Shown in pieces: positions 34,299-49,500 of a stretch of DNA of 64,000 nucleotides (the stretch's first letter is position 1; each line of letters begins with the position of its first letter). Source of the DNA: Leptoclinus maculatus (taxonomy: Eukaryota > Chordata > Actinopteri > Perciformes > Stichaeidae); assembly GCA_032191485.1 (NCBI GenBank), contig JAVDOI010000016.1:14559736-14623735 (forward strand), written 5' to 3'. Under the pieces are notes generated by a model, which saw nothing but the letters and a program-made list of their open reading frames with translations, did no database searches and was not told the DNA's origin. The position numbers and the translations under genes are program-made.

Positions 34299-37200
34299 GG
34301 GAAATGAGCTTTAGATTGTGCGAAGTAGCCAATTACCTCCAAGCTACTCAGTGCAGACATGATGTATCAGCGCTCGCACACTCTCCAACGAGAGGAGATC
34401 TGAAATGCTGCTTAAAGAAAGGGCTCACTTTTTGTTAGAGGAGGGGTTGGGTAGATTGGTTTAGCCTCCTGGCACTGGCGGAGACATAAATGGACTTTGA
34501 CAGCACCACCTGCAGTGCTACTTTCTCAACTCCATCAGTCACAGAGGGATTTCTAAAGATAAAAAAAAAAAAAAAAAAAGGTCACTTTGCTCTCTGAGAC
34601 GTGAACGCAGAGAGCGAAGGGGAAGTGACGAGGCCAGAACGGGTAGTGAAAGACCAGAGACCGGAGCCCTGGATCAGGCTCCTGCTGCAACCCCAAGGTG
34701 TGCAATCAGCCAATTAGCAAACACGCTGTTGTCTAGAGTAGACCATTACGGCCTGTGGCTGCGGAGTCACCATTGGTGACGACCCATTGTCTTGTCTTGA
34801 ATGCACCCTCTGCTGGCACTAGGGGGCAGCCTTTCATTGTTGCAGCCAGGCAGAGTTGAATCAAGTTTTTATGGAGGTGTTTTTGTTCACATTAAAAGGT
34901 CTATGATTTTATATAACTGTACGAGGAACCACATCCTTTTTACTTGCAAATTACGTTTCCTTTCACCTTTGTGCATGAAACTCAGTCACCTGTCGGACTT
35001 CTGTTGCTGAAATACACTCCTGAACACCTTGACTTGCTAAACAGCCGGGGACCGCATTAATCTCTCCCCCGACAGCCACCAAAGGACACGTTCAAGTTCA
35101 CCTCGGTATCCTAAATACGCAGCGTGCTTCACACAGAACAACGCAGCTCCCAGGGACATCGAGGCTGGGAAACCGGCGACATCCGAACGCTCGGGCTGAA
35201 CAAAAGAACGGGGAATCAGGTGGGGAACGCGTCACAAATGTGGGAAGAGACGGCAAGTTAATGATCGCTTGTGCGGCTTGCTCAAATGCTCAAGTGGGCG
35301 CACGCAATATGGCATCAGGCGCAATCTCACAATGCGTTGCTGACACCAAGCAAAGGGCTCATTAAACTGTCATCCTATTTGGTAATAAGGGGCTGGCGCG
35401 TGCTATCTGGAAACTGATAGCCCACAAACAGCACATTAGCATTTCTTCAGCTGGGGGGAAGGGGAGGTGGGGGTTAGAAATGATAGTGTGCTTCAAGTCA
35501 AGATGGCCGTTCTTTTGGTTTCTGAGGCATTTCTAGCACATCCTTATCGACACAAGTGTCATCTTATAACAATAAGTCTTCTTGAAAAGGCACATGCATT
35601 CACTTAAACTCCACAGCTTCAGCTTGTTGAGCGTCTCCGCCCAGCGTACTCTGTGGTGTGTGTTTTTTTTTTGGCCTGGGAGCCATTACGTCCCTAATTG
35701 CCATTGGCGCGGGTGCTGATGAATACCAAACCCATTATAGCCGGAGGTTTGATTCCCTGCTGAGAGTATAATTTTGCCCCCAAGAGAGATCTGGAGTGAG
35801 ACTAAATTTACAAATAAATAATTGAAGAGCTGAATAACATGAGTAAATGACCCCCAAGGGTGAGGACATTCAAACAGGGAGCCGGTGTCAGAGTGTGTTC
35901 CTCTTGAAGTATTCTGTCAATGCTTATTTAATGCTATTGTTAGTAGCCAGGTGGTGCATCCTCCGCATGGCTCCACTAGGACACATTTAATTAGGGTTTA
36001 TGTTTTTTGTCGTCTTTTGCTGCATCTCCACCATCTATTCTTTCTTTATCCAGCTCCCGCTCCAGTGTCACCTGCATTGCATTGTGGTTCTTGGTAGGAT
36101 TTGGGCCAAAACTCGACCGTGCATACCGGTCCAGCACCTGAAGTGTACATCAAAACACTGTCTCTCTGTGTTATTAAACAAATGCAATTTCCTCTTAATG
36201 GAGTGCCAATAGTAAAGGCGAGGACATACATGATTTATTCATGACCCTGTCTCTTTCAGGGTGCTTCTGTCGAGAACATGATGGAACATATGACAGCTCT
36301 TCTCCTAAAGAGTGTCTGAATGATTGAGAGCGGTGTAGTGGTTAAGTGGACCCGGGAGAATGTTTCCTGGTTTTTGTCTCTGAAGTTTTGGCAGTATTCA
36401 TTTATTTTTCCTGTGATTCAGTGGAGGAATGGCTCCATTGTGAGTTTCACAGCGTCCATACCCATCAGAATTACTACAATAGCTCCCACGACCATTTCCG
36501 TTCCACACGACTTAAAAAGGAGGTTGAGTTTCATAATGTTGGTAACGAAGTAAAGCGGTTTGTTTTCAGCCAAGCTAGCAGCATGTCAGTCCACCGCTTT
36601 GGTCCACAATGAAATAGCTAAACAGCTGCTGAATGGATTATCATTTCACTTTCCATCTGGTGCCATCACGTGGTGGTCAAATGCTTTGGTTTATGACCAA
36701 GTAGCTGCAAAACTAATGACAGTCCCATCACCCTCAGCTGTACTTTGTGTTTTAGTGCTAATTACAAATGTTAGCATGCTAACACACTAAACTAAGATGG
36801 TAAACGTGGTGAACATTAACCCTGCTGTTTGTGAGCATGTTAGCATGCTAACATTAGCGTTTAGCTTAAAGCACCACTCTGTGTCTGAGTACAGCCTCAC
36901 AGAGCAGCTAGCAGGGCTAGTTTAGACAAATTCAGAAATGTTTTTGTGGAAAATGTATTAGCCCAGTGCTAATGGAGTTTCTCAAAGGATGCAGAGGAAA
37001 TAATAAGATGCCAGTTTAATGGAGCTGTTGAGATGGTGTTTTAGAGCTTTTATGGCCGCGCATTTTGAGAGAGTTCCTCTTTCTTGGGCGTTTTAGTGCT
37101 TCCCAGATTCAGCCATCAGAAAAATTTATTTATTTTCCAGCCCACAGCAAAGTAAGTTTAGAGTCTCCTCTGAGCAAACCCAATTTGCTGAGTTTGACTT

Positions 37201-40200
37201 GAGTTATATTGACAGTGAGCATGTCTAACATTTTAATCAGAGTAATTCAGTAGCCAAAACCCAAGCATAGGTTTTATACACACAGACACTTTTTTAGTCA
37301 AATGATTCCTTTTCTTTGTGCCTTTGTGCACAGCCCCACACAATGTTACGCCATGCCAGCTGCAATCTGTGCGCTGCTATGCTTTGTGATCCCACAGCCT
37401 TAAAGCATCATGGGTTATTGAGTGTCTGTCTGAGATATCAGCCTGTCCCTCTTCTTTCATCAGCTGTGTCTGCATATGCTTGACTGTGTGTTTGTGTTAC
37501 CTGCAGTGCCGCTGCACTCAAACAGCCCGAGCCGAGCTTAAACACATTAATCACAGTCGGTGCCTTCAACTCGATTACAAAGACACACAACTTCTCTTGA
37601 CGCCTTATTATGCGCAGGCTTTTGTGACACGCACATCGGCGGTGCCGCGTTAGCACGGAGAGCCGCCTCTCGTTTGTTTGACGACACGAAGGCCTCACAG
37701 ATGTTGGTGGCTTTCATTGTTACGAGGCAATGAAGAAATGTCTGCGTTATTCACTTTCAATTAGAGAGCTGTTCAGATGCTCATAATGCAGCAGCAAACG
37801 CAACCGCCATCGTTAACTTCCGCAGGCTCATTAAAGCCCGTAACTTCGTCATCGAGAATTGTGCATCACTGTGCGATGTGTCTGCTCCATTTGCTTCGTC
37901 CATCTGCTAATTGTAATCATTTTTTTTATCAACTTTACATCTATTTAGCTAAAGTATTTATTTCTTCATTAGAATAACGAACGAGTATTTTGACCTATAT
38001 CAAGCAAGTTCTTTTCTTCTTCTTCTCCTAACCCCCAGTATCACTTCTCATCATCTTTCAATAGTGTCTCTGTTCTGTTTGTGTTATGAATGAATGGCCT
38101 CTTCGATTTTGGCCGTGGTCCTTGGCAGCAATCACTGATGTTTAGCGCCCGCTGAGATCACTGGTGTTAGAGGGGACGCTGAGCTCATGAATTTTTTCCA
38201 GTGCCGGCTCTGTGATCGCCTTTGTGAGGTTCCTTCGACACCAAATATACTGCCGCATGTGTTAGGGGACTAACAGACTGTCTCTCTTCTTTATGGGCTT
38301 TTTAGTGCAGATTTTATTCGCATGGCCTGCCAATGACAGCAGCCTCCCGCAGACTTACAGGAAGTGGCAATATCACCCAGTGCTCTGGTTCCACTCAGCG
38401 CAGGAGGAGGCTCTACTGCTTGATGTCTTGTCCCATTCTGTAAAGAAAAGATTATTTTCATCTGTCACGCCCGGAGAGGCTCACTAGTTTTTGCCACTGG
38501 TTGGCATGGCGACAGGATGGCACGCTGCCTCTCGGCATTAGCATATAAATAAACACCAAGTTAACAGTTAATACACTCATGACATATCTCCCGTCTTCAT
38601 CTGCCTTTTTGTATTGACTGTTTCTCCTCCTCACAGTGTATTGTTTCTAAATCTGGCTCTTGCTCTTGCTCCAGCCGTAGCCTACTTAGTCATCTCACAT
38701 CTGTACGTGCTACATGCCCTGTGCCATCCCAAGTCAGGCCTAATGCCCCCATGTATTATTCAATGGCTATCTCCTTGCACGCTGCCTAAAGGAGCCGGCA
38801 TGAATGGAAGTTGACATGGTAGACTCTGTCAGGTGGGATAGGATCTCGCATAGCAATTAGAGGGGTGGTAAGTGAGCTGTCTGGTCCACGTACACCAGAT
38901 CTGCCTACCAGATATGTGATAGCCACGCCAGCGGCCTCCCTCTTCCCTCTGATTGAGCAGAGGTGTCTGTGTGTGTGTCACAGCCACTTAGTCTGAGACT
39001 TCTTCCTTTCCTCCCCGCTGTGCTTGTCTCATCCTGGAGCTGATGCTGTCTAATAACCACCATCAAGACAATGATACAAATTATATTTCAAACCTCAGAG
39101 TGGTTCAGAACAGCCAATTAGGTAACTTTCTCTCTGTGTGAGCAAGCTAAGTGGCAATACAATACAGTAGCTTCCAACCATTGTTGCCTTTTTCTTTTTT
39201 TCCTTAAAATGAAGCAGTCTACTTGGGACTTCATCATGTTTTTTAATGAGTATTTACTCTGTTATTGTCTCCAATCGGCATTTTGGGAAATACGTTTATT
39301 TGCTTTTTTGCCAGGAGCTGCCACATTATTGTTTTACGTCGGCTCCGACAGCAACGTCAAAGCCACAAAGACACACATGTCTCTGGTGCGGAAGTCAAGT
39401 TATGTTGTGAGGACAACATAAAGCTTGCAATTTGTCACAACTGCAAGTTCAAAATAAGCGGTGGAGGAACAACCTCAAAAACAGCAAACAGACACTTATT
39501 ACAATGTAATTCATTCCCACGCACGCTGTTCGGAGTAATCACAGTGACCGGCTCATATGCTGACAGCGCGGAGTTCCTCCCTTGCAAAGTCCTGCTTATA
39601 ACGGAGCTCACAGCTAACCTTAACCGAGGTTGCATTGACTTGCATTGTGATGCGTTCAAGCTCTACTCAGTAAAACTGAGAATTAGGCGAAGGTAAATTA
39701 TAACACTGTAAAGATGTGTTCAAATGTCATCTTGTAAAATTTAGATTCTGGCTTGGATAAATACAGTTCTTCGAAGGAGATGTTTTCAGATTAATATTTT
39801 AAAAAAAACTCAGAGAGGTAATTATGACCCGTTTATTTAAAAAAAATGAAAATCTGCAGAAATCTGAATAGGCAGTCCAAATTGCAGTCAGTGAATCTCT
39901 AGTGCAGACATCACCAGAGTGTGGGAAAGCACGGATGCTGGGATGGACAGATCCATGAGTGGGGAGGAGGAGGGTTGTATTGAACATTATAGCTTGTGTG
40001 TGCACACATATATATATGGGGCGCAATTTGATATAAGTGCATCCTATTGTGTTCAAAGACCTGCTGCTGCTGCGGGGGGGGGGGCATATTCTCATGTTTC
40101 ATACATGAGCTCATTAGCGGCGCTCAGCTTGCCCTCCTCTCCATCCTGACTAACACTCAGCCAGCCTGCGTCTGCCTCCTCAGGCACAGCTCGCTGCTGG

Positions 40201-40461
40201 CAGAAGGGCACAGGAAGCAACGTAAGCCATCCCTCCAACTTTATGCCCCCCGGAAAGGCTGGCACCGTATGCGGACCTATCCATGCCACGTTAGAATCCC
40301 CTTTAATCCTCAGGCCGTCTCCACTATGATCCCCTCTTAGAGCAGCGAGAATCATCTTTCCTCAACTATGAGTTTGTCTTAAGAGAGAGCCAGCTGGGCC
40401 TTTGTGCTGAACTGTACTGTTGCAGTTTCCCAGGCCATCACCAGCTGTGATGACTGCTACC

Positions 40462-40505
<44 letters not shown>

Positions 40506-43500
40506 CTTTATATATTTTAGCTAATGATAAGTCAGCTTTCAATTGTATAAAAGCTGTGATTTGTTGCTAGGATACCCCATCATGGCCAATAACGGGCTAT
40601 TCTCTCTGCTTTTCTCTCCGTATAGAAAGCCGGCTCAAAGAGAACACTACCAAGTACATCAAGACGTTGGAGGACAGATTGCACAGGTAAGAGTGCTTTG
40701 TGCCGCCGCTCTCTTTTTAGTACAGAAATGATGAAGACTCAATAAGTCTTAATAAACAGAGAGAGACATAAAAAGAGCAACAGCCTCCAAGGAATTTCCT
40801 CTCACCTTTGTCGTCCTCTAAGCAGAGCACCGTCTCCCAAATACATCACCTCACCCGCCTCATCATGCACTCACACCTTTTTCTCATGCTGCTGTCTCCC
40901 AGAGCCCCATTCTCACATTTCTCTCCATCTCTCACCTGCGCAATTTGCCTTCCTCTTCCTTCACATCCTCACATACTTTCTATACGCTTTATTTTTCACC
41001 TCTACATCAGCTCAGTTGCCACATTTACCCTCCTCTCTATAAACCATTTCAGACAAAATAGCTTTTTCTGCGTCTCCGGGGTAAATAACGGAGGACAGGT
41101 CCGTTGCGTTGAGGGTGGCCACCCAGCCCGCCTGACGGTTGCACAACAGGACTGTGATGTGCCGAGTGGCTGACTCTTCCGAGCAGAGGTGTGGAACCCA
41201 TACAAGTGCCGACAACATACGCGTGTTTGTGCTTCCTTATGGAGATCTGAGCTGTTTTAGCTCGTCTCCATCGACAAAGGCAGCACTGAGCAGCTGCAGT
41301 GCGATCGACATCTTCTTCTGCAGCCTTTTGGAGCCATTTGTGTTTTACAGATGGATGAATAGAGCTGGTAAAGTTTCTGTGTACACCATATGAGCTGTGC
41401 TTTCTACTTTCTACTCACTTCAGAGGAAGGAAGGTTAGGTCCACCGCGGCCTACTCTGTGTCTGCGTGACCCATGTCGTTGTGTGTGGAGCGTGAGAGCT
41501 TTTTCGTGTTGCATCACACACGGCACGGCTGTTTGTTGTGGAGGGAGGCGGCTCTGCGTGGTCAAGGAGCAACATGGCTGCGATCTCAGTGCCCAGCGGG
41601 GGAGCAAGGCTGGGGAACTTTTCTGTCAATAGGGCAGATGGCCGCTTTGTGTTTTTTTTTAGAGTGGTTTGAGAGTACCTGTCTGTGTTATGTATCTAGT
41701 GTGAAAAGAACAACCTGGCAATACTAGCTGGCTCTTTACCAAATGTGCAGCCTATATATACAGTATATACTGTATATACACACCAAGACATAGCAGGCCT
41801 CCGACATAGAAACTGCACAAAAGTTATCACCTGGATCCTACAATTCCCATAATGCAACTCAATAGCGTAATTTGATAGACCCATACATAGTAAATGTCTT
41901 TCAAACTCTACACCTTTTAATAACCATAAAAATATCTATTTCATTGAAAACTATTTTATAATAAAAGCTCCATTTATTCTCCCTTGAGGTGAACTTTTGA
42001 GATTTTGAATCCAGAAAGCCTCTTTCAGTTTAATTTCAGTCCCAGACTACCAATATCAATAAAACAACAATACATAATTGAATGCTTGGCCTCCCGAAAA
42101 GTCTGGCTACTGAGTGCTTTATATCTGCCCTTTTAATAGAGCTCTTATACTCTGTGATCCTATACTTGATTATACAGCTCACATGCATCTAATCACATCA
42201 CTATTGAAATAAAAAAAAATCACATTAGAGGACACCTTCTTGGGTATTGGGAACCCGTAAACTCATTTTCCTGCTCATCACATTCTATATTAATTTATTG
42301 GCCCGCCAGCTTTGGATCGGCTTCCATAACCAGAGGCGGTCCAGATCAAATCACAAGGGCAGCTTTGCCTTCAGGCGAGGACCAGTAGCTTCCTCCTGCT
42401 CCGGTTTGGCACAGTGACACATATTCGGCTTGATTGAACGGGCAATTGTCCCCACATGAGCATATACACGCACACGCACTTAGATACACACATGCAGCCT
42501 TCCCTCCACTGTAAATTTCATCAGTCAGCTCTAATGTACATTACTGTTGATGGAGTGCGGTGGTGATGGGAGGCGAGGGCAGGAGGAGGAGGAGGAGGAG
42601 GAGGAGGAGGGAGGAGGAGAGAGGCAGATTAGTACTGGTGAGATGTCTGGTCTCCGTGGAGACGGGAGGTGTTGAAAAAACCAATTATCTCTTCCTTGCT
42701 AAAGACTAGAACAGGATGTTAGAGCAGCGCAGATGCTGTAAGTGTGTCACCAGAACAAAAAAACATTTTTTATTCAGATTAGCAGCAGTGCACAGTTGTT
42801 TAATACATTATGTAGATGTTTCATTAGGAAATGCCTCTCAAATATTTCCCACATTAATGCATTCTTCTGTTAAAGATTTGGATGTCGTTTATCATGTTTA
42901 ATGGCTACAATGCAACTGGTGTAGAAGTCATTAAAATACTAAGACAAGACACGTTCTCTTAGTTAAAAGCGAGGACTTACCGAGAGTCTAAGCAGGGAGT
43001 GGAAGAAAAACCCTCTATTATTACTTTTAATGTACGCAATCGTGAATGTATGAACAAATGTAAAGTGTTTGTAACAAAGGGACCTTGGTTGTCTGTAAAA
43101 AAAACCTCCCCAGACATCAAGCCGGCCACCTTCCAAACCGCTCAGTTCACCACCACACCTCGTCCCCTTTGCATTTCACCATATTATTAGCACCTCTTCT
43201 CAGCTGGTGTTATTTGAGATGTTGCTGCATGATTAAGGTGAAAACATTACCGTCTCCTATTTGCTTTTTCTAATGAGTGAATTCCCATTGCGTTGATGGC
43301 TTTTGGGGGGGGGGGGATCCTAAATATCAGAAGCGCTGACATGAGACTACAGCATTCATTTTGTTTTGTTCAGGAGAATAATTTCTCGGGGAAATGGCTG
43401 ATCGTTTTGATAGCTTCAAAACTCCAGCTGTGACTGGAGATGGGGGCTGTTTTTCACAGTCATTGGTATTCATGTGCGAGACCCGAGGACGTGGCTGAGC

Positions 43501-46500
43501 ATATGAACCTGATGCTGAGTGGAGTTCAGAACATTGGCCAGACAGTGTGTGAGCCCGCTTTGTGCATTTTCACTCCGCAGAGGTCTAACTGAACTTGCTG
43601 GTCCCCAGCTGGACCAGACCGGCCGCTCCTTCCTTCAACAGTTATTTTTATAATCCTTACTGCGCCTGTGTGCACGTAATGCCTGGAGGCGAAAGAGCAG
43701 TCCTGTCAGTCAGCAGTCCCACAGGAAGAGGGGAGTGGGGGGGCTGAGAGACTGTGCCTGTCTGTCTCTCCTTCTTATTACGGGGCCATCAGCGGAGCAG
43801 CTCACCCACACCCTGCCACGGTCAGATGACAGGCCGAGTGGCCGCCACCAATTAACCCCCCGGGGCGAAGGAGTTCATAGCGACGGGCACCAGGAGGCCG
43901 CCATCACAGGGGTGCTTAGGAGCTGACTTGTTGTCTGCGTCCTCAGTACACAGAACTCTCGTGCCAGTAACTTGTAATGAATTGCGGTCTCCCTTTGACG
44001 AGAAGCGCTTCTGATGGATGAGGCCGGCTTTGACATTTTTTTGATAGGAATTGTACAAAAGCTGAATCCACCCACAGAGAATGATTTATGGGTTTTGTGT
44101 GCAAGTTAACACGTGTGCCCACCAAGATCCGTGTGTGCGTGTGTGTCCCTCTCCACTTCAGAAGAGACAAATAACAATGGCACGGCTCACTGGGTAAAAC
44201 GGCATTCAGAACCGCCGTCGTCGAGTAGTGAATCGGCGAGGGCAGGGGGGCTGGGCAGAGCAATTTTTCTATTGTCTGGGTGCCAAATGAAGGTTAGAGA
44301 ACGTCGGAGAGGCGTGCGTTGGCAGGGTACAGAGGTTGGCAGCCTTTTCAGGCAGGAGATGGGCTGGAAAACAAGTGGCATTCAATTATTTTTTTCAGGG
44401 GGCCTCATCACGGAGTGGAGGGAACAGAGGGAGAGATTAAACAATATTGTCTGGGTGCATTTTGCCTTTGAGTTTGTTTACGTATGATGGCGAATGAGCA
44501 ATTTCTCACATCTTAACCGCGCAGCAAGGAGGCACTCTCTAAAAATGCTGAATATATTATCGGGCTTGCATGTAAATAAATGTGTGCTTCGGGTATGAAA
44601 TGTTTGTTGCATCTCTTACTGTAGGTATAAAACCCACATCTTTGTCCTTTAGTTAAGTTTTCCAGATTCCTGGAAACAAGGATGTTGTTATTAAAAACAG
44701 AGGAATATTTATGCTCTTTATTGTGGATCTTTGTGCGTTTCTTAAACCATATGAAAAAGGTAGAATTTCTGACACAATTATTTGGGAATGATTTGTTCGC
44801 TAAAGGTCACTGAAAGAATAAGGGGAATAAATATCAATATTTTAAAAAGGTCAGAGGTCTCAAATGTGAGCCGGTGGAGGAGTATTTCATGTGGAGGGAA
44901 AGCCGAAAAAGACGTGCTTGTAATTCAATCCCAACACTCCTGAGACACACACACATCTATCAGATAGCATGAAGTGCCTGGGGGTAACTCTTTATCAGCT
45001 AGTCAGTTATCTGCTTCCACACAGTGACCCAGCTTAACCTAAATAATGCCACGATGAACAGAGAACTCCGCCGGTCAGTGACCGTGTTGCTCATTCTCTG
45101 AATGATACATTCAGTCAGCTCCTCTGTTTTTACACTGGGACCTTCAGTCTGGGACATTACAAGGGTCAGGGGCGAGGGAGAGTGAAAACAGGATGACGGA
45201 TGGGAACTCACTGAGTAGATAAACAAAAAGCAATCTCCTTGTCCTCCTCCTGAACTCCTGCTCGGTGACCCCAGCAGAGATGAACACAACCGAGGCTCTG
45301 TCTTCTGTCTCTGCTGCAGCTCTTTGAAGAAAAGGGCAGCGCACGAGGAGGCCATTCGCTCTCATTACATTTTGTCAATGGAATTACGAGCTTTGAATGA
45401 TTCAAACCCCCCCCCTCACACACCTCATTTTTTTCGTCAGTGCTCTATTATAGAGATGTTATTAAAGATGTCCTTTACTGTGCCTTTACGACTGCTGTGC
45501 TCAGTTATCAGCCGTTCTCAGTCGTGACAGTCATACTGTACCTCAGTGTATTTTTTATTTTTTTGTATGTGTTGTACTGACATTAGTGTCATCATGACAT
45601 CTTCTTTCACAACATACTATATGTTTAGCATCTTATTGCCTCATGAATGTCAATCAGTACCGCTCTCCGTTAGCCTAGATTAGCAAAAAAAGGAGCAAAT
45701 ATGCAGATCTAGAGCGGAAGCAGGCGAGAAGCAGCTGCTTGTGTCTCTTTAGTGAAACAAACACACCTATCAACACCTCTAAAAGGTCTCAAATCAACAT
45801 GTTACGTGTGTTGTTTCAGTTGCTGCCTGCTCAGGTCTCCTTTATAGCCGTTGTGCACTCCTGAAAGAGGCGCACGCCACTTCCCACGCAAAAGTTGTGA
45901 TTAATAAAACTTGACGGGAGAATGCACACCTGAAACTCTGATCCATGCGGACGCACATTATAGAGACGGGAATTTTGCAACACAGATGGTGAGGTGGTGA
46001 ATTGAACCCGGTGGCAGAATGATGCTTCTCACACGTTTAATAAAAAAAGGGATCTCACACGTTACATTTCGATCCACTTTGTTATAAACATTCAAACCAG
46101 CAGTGCTGAGCCATAACTATTCTATAAGCACCTTTCAATTGTAAAAACTAAGTCAAATCTCAAATCATTTGCTCAATATTACATCTGGAGTGCACCGAAT
46201 ATGATGAACTTCACACGGTCGGGTGTAGAAATCCAAGATAACATCAAAAAGCATTAAAGGATTTCAGAACAGAGCAACAATAGTTTTCAAAAATCTTCCA
46301 TTGATCTTTGTGCTAAGCTAAGCTAATCGTCTCCCATCTCCTGCATTGCATTGTCTCCTGCAGAATCGTGTTGTGCCATGTTTCTTTCCCCTAATGTTTC
46401 CTGTTATATCATGTTTTATATCAGGCAGTGTATCTTGTATTGCATACAACACACTGGTCTTGTTCGTCCCTACAGCTGTGGCTGTCCGGGTTTGGAGCGG

Positions 46501-49500
46501 ATCTGGGAAGCCGACCTGGAGGCGTGTCACCTGTTCTTGCGAGGCCCCCAGTTGCGGACCCCCAGCTGCAGCGGAGGAGACATCGAAGACCCCCCCGCCG
46601 CAGCAGCAGTTTATCCTCCAGCCCGGCCGTGCACCAAAGAAGAAGAAGATTGCGCCATGCTGACTGCGTTAGGCGGGCGCTGGTGTCCCGAGGCCAACTT
46701 GCAGAACTCAGAGTTCACAAAGGTAATGCAGCATTGTCTTGTGTTATCCACAAACATCTGTGCTTTCACACCGCAGTGCGTGACAGACTGATGTGTGCAC
46801 TGCAAACAGACGTTTTAGAGTACCTTGAATATAAAAGAAGCCCTTTTGAGGCTGTCCATCGCTCATGTCTTACACATCTTTGCTGCTGAAAGGTCAACTG
46901 AGAACAGTCTATTTTAAGATCCACTTCTGTGCCTGCTCGGTCAGTCTTACCACCTGACTGGAGAGGACTTTTTTTTACGTTCAGCTGTTAAAATATAAAA
47001 GTCTGTCGGCTTCAGCAAGATGAGCATGTGTGTATGTGCGTGCATGTGCATGTGTGTGTGTGTGTGTGTGTGTGTGCGCGAGCACTCTGTGCCGGTTTAT
47101 CCCACAGTGAGTTTTGAGGTCCACTGCCTCAGGGCAGAGTCCAACTCATTCTCTCCTCACACTCCTCCGCCCACGCAGTCTGACAGACTTGTCTGAGATG
47201 GGAACAAAGCCAACAGAGCCAGCATTAATACAAAAAAAAAACCCAGACTCATATATATACACCATGTTTTCTGTTTTTAAACAGTAGTAATTTCAAATGT
47301 ATGGGTTTACTGGACTGTGGCCATAAGCAAATATTTGTCTTTACTGGTGCTAGTTGGCAGAATTCCCACTTGCATGTATCAAAACTGGAAGCTGTGGATT
47401 TTTATTGTCATATTTAATTTGTCTACTGTTGAACCCTCTTAACCTTCTCTATGGTTGCGCTCTGTGCAACCATGAATATAAACTTTGCATTGTTGCCCTG
47501 CCTGACCGCATTTGACAAACTGCATGGATCTATTTTCTGCTTTCCCTTTGTTTCTCTCTGCTTTTCTTGCTCCTCCCAAAGCCCGGCCCCTCCTAACATT
47601 TCTCAGAGAACTAAAAGGTGAGACAGCCAACCATTTCTCTCTTTTGTCTCCGTCCTGTGCCCTCTATTTTCTGCATCCTGTTAGCTAGAAACACTTGAGC
47701 TCAATGGAGTAGAAATGTCTATCTCCAAAAATACATTTAGTCCATTTTAGACTGGACTTTTGAATATTTCAAAACATTAGTGCTGTTTCCTTTGCTTTGA
47801 ATAACTATGACGTTCATGGACAGAGATGCAAAAGCACATCTAATGCTCTTTTCAACATTTAACATGAATGACAACATAATGACGCCCCAACTAACCATCT
47901 AACATGTGTAACATTAGAAAAAGCACCTTGAAATCTCTCATCAAAGAGAGAAGCTGGATAGCAGCACATTAAGTGGACACGTTTTGTCCTTCAGCTCTCG
48001 CTTTTTCTTTCGGGGGATGCAAACACCACAGAAAACATACAAGAACTCTTGATGATATAATAATATTTTAGCCATTTCGTATCTTCCAGCATACTTTGCT
48101 TTTCTGAATTTTCAAGGACCCACGTATCAAAAGGCTTTGCATCTGAAGGCAACAGACAATGGAGGAGTGTTTTTAATCAGCTGGATGCCGGAAAACCTTT
48201 TCAATCCGTAGCTACAAAACTGCATGTGACAGATTATATGTTGCTTTAAAGTGGATGTAATTGAAGAGAGAGAGCAAAGAAAATGAAAATCTGATCTCAG
48301 ATACTGTATGAAGAGCTGTGTTCACTGGAGAGCATGAAGTTACGTGTTCCATCATTTTTGATTAAAAAAACAATTAGAATTTAGCTGATTAGTATTTGTT
48401 GTTACTCTGCCTTCTTATGTACTTCCCCTAAAGCCACAAACAATATGTTAGCCTCCAATAGGTACAGTAATAATTACCCCCCCCCCCCCCCCCCCTCCTT
48501 AGTGAGGAATGTACAACTACACACTTTGAATACTAACAAAGGAAACCTGCAGTACAAATGAGCCAGTTAATCTATTTTCTCCTTGTCAGTTTTGGTGATG
48601 AATAATTACAACCTCCCCTCATTATGATGATGCTGCAGTACACAGCCAACATAATTGCATTTTCAATAATTCATGAGCAGGTTTATGACTGTGTGGCCTC
48701 AACAAAATGTTTCCCTTTTGTTGCAGAAATTGGAGGAGTTTTTGTTCTGCATGGAGGAGAATCCCCCAGAGGTTGGTGACGCCAACACTGTCGCTGTATG
48801 CTGGAATGTTTTCAGTGTAATTAAAGTGTCAGTTGCAGTGACACTGGGCTTACTGGGATGCAGAGGGATCCATCAGTTGACCGTAACCTAAACGTGACCT
48901 TCGCCGCCTTCCTGACTGTCCGATCAATACTGATCTACATGGGAAGCGTGGGTTGGTGTCGCTGACTGTCTGAGTTTGCACAAAGACCTTTATTTATACA
49001 GGGGAGGGGTTTTTGCTGAGCATGTATTCTCCTTTCAGTGCCTCCCTGCTTTAAATTCATACATTTATATTCATTCACACCTGGCAGCCAAATGGGAAAA
49101 AAAATAGTACCTGTACTTTTTCTTAGAGTGTCCCATGCAGCACACTGATGTGATCTCTTAGTCTGATGACAGATAAGCCTCTAGGGGTAAGGAGAAGGTC
49201 AAAATACAAGAGCTAAATTGTACGGAATGGATTTAACAGTGCCAATACACTCTCTATTTCGGTGTTGTCCACATAAATAAACAACTGAAGAGGATGCTAA
49301 GTCTCTGACAGCGTTTTAACCCAACTCATGGAGCTTCTGTGACCTTAATTAGCTAGTTAGCTACAATACAGCTGATGCAATCTGCTTGAGACAGTTGTCA
49401 TTTTTAAGCTGCCGAAATCTTTGGACTCCAGCAAGAAATGAAAAGCCTGCTCACCCATTGTTTAAAAAAATACAAATTCAAATACACCAAGAACTTTGAT

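Larger units (their letters stand above)
33457..40625 (+). other. disc1: disc1 intron 9 (7.2 kb)
   Basis: No exon was recognised. It contains a TG run (34259-34295), a poly-A run (34560-34579), a teleost repeat at 36560-36905, a BED-finger transposon remnant near 39270-39500 and a TA run (40464-40504). The part from about 34600 to 38800 is relatively GC-balanced and low in repeats, so it may contain regulatory sequence. This cannot be judged without comparison. Confidence 0.45.

Noticed and set aside
41750..41785. Palindromic tatatacagtatatactgtatata as a possible microRNA hairpin
   Set aside because: It is a simple AT dinucleotide-like palindrome with almost no loop. It lacks microRNA precursor features.
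44113..44487. 124-codon plus-strand frame in disc1 intron 10
   Set aside because: It contains no known domain and no good splice sites, and lies in the middle of an intron. Chance open frames of this length are expected in 64 kb.
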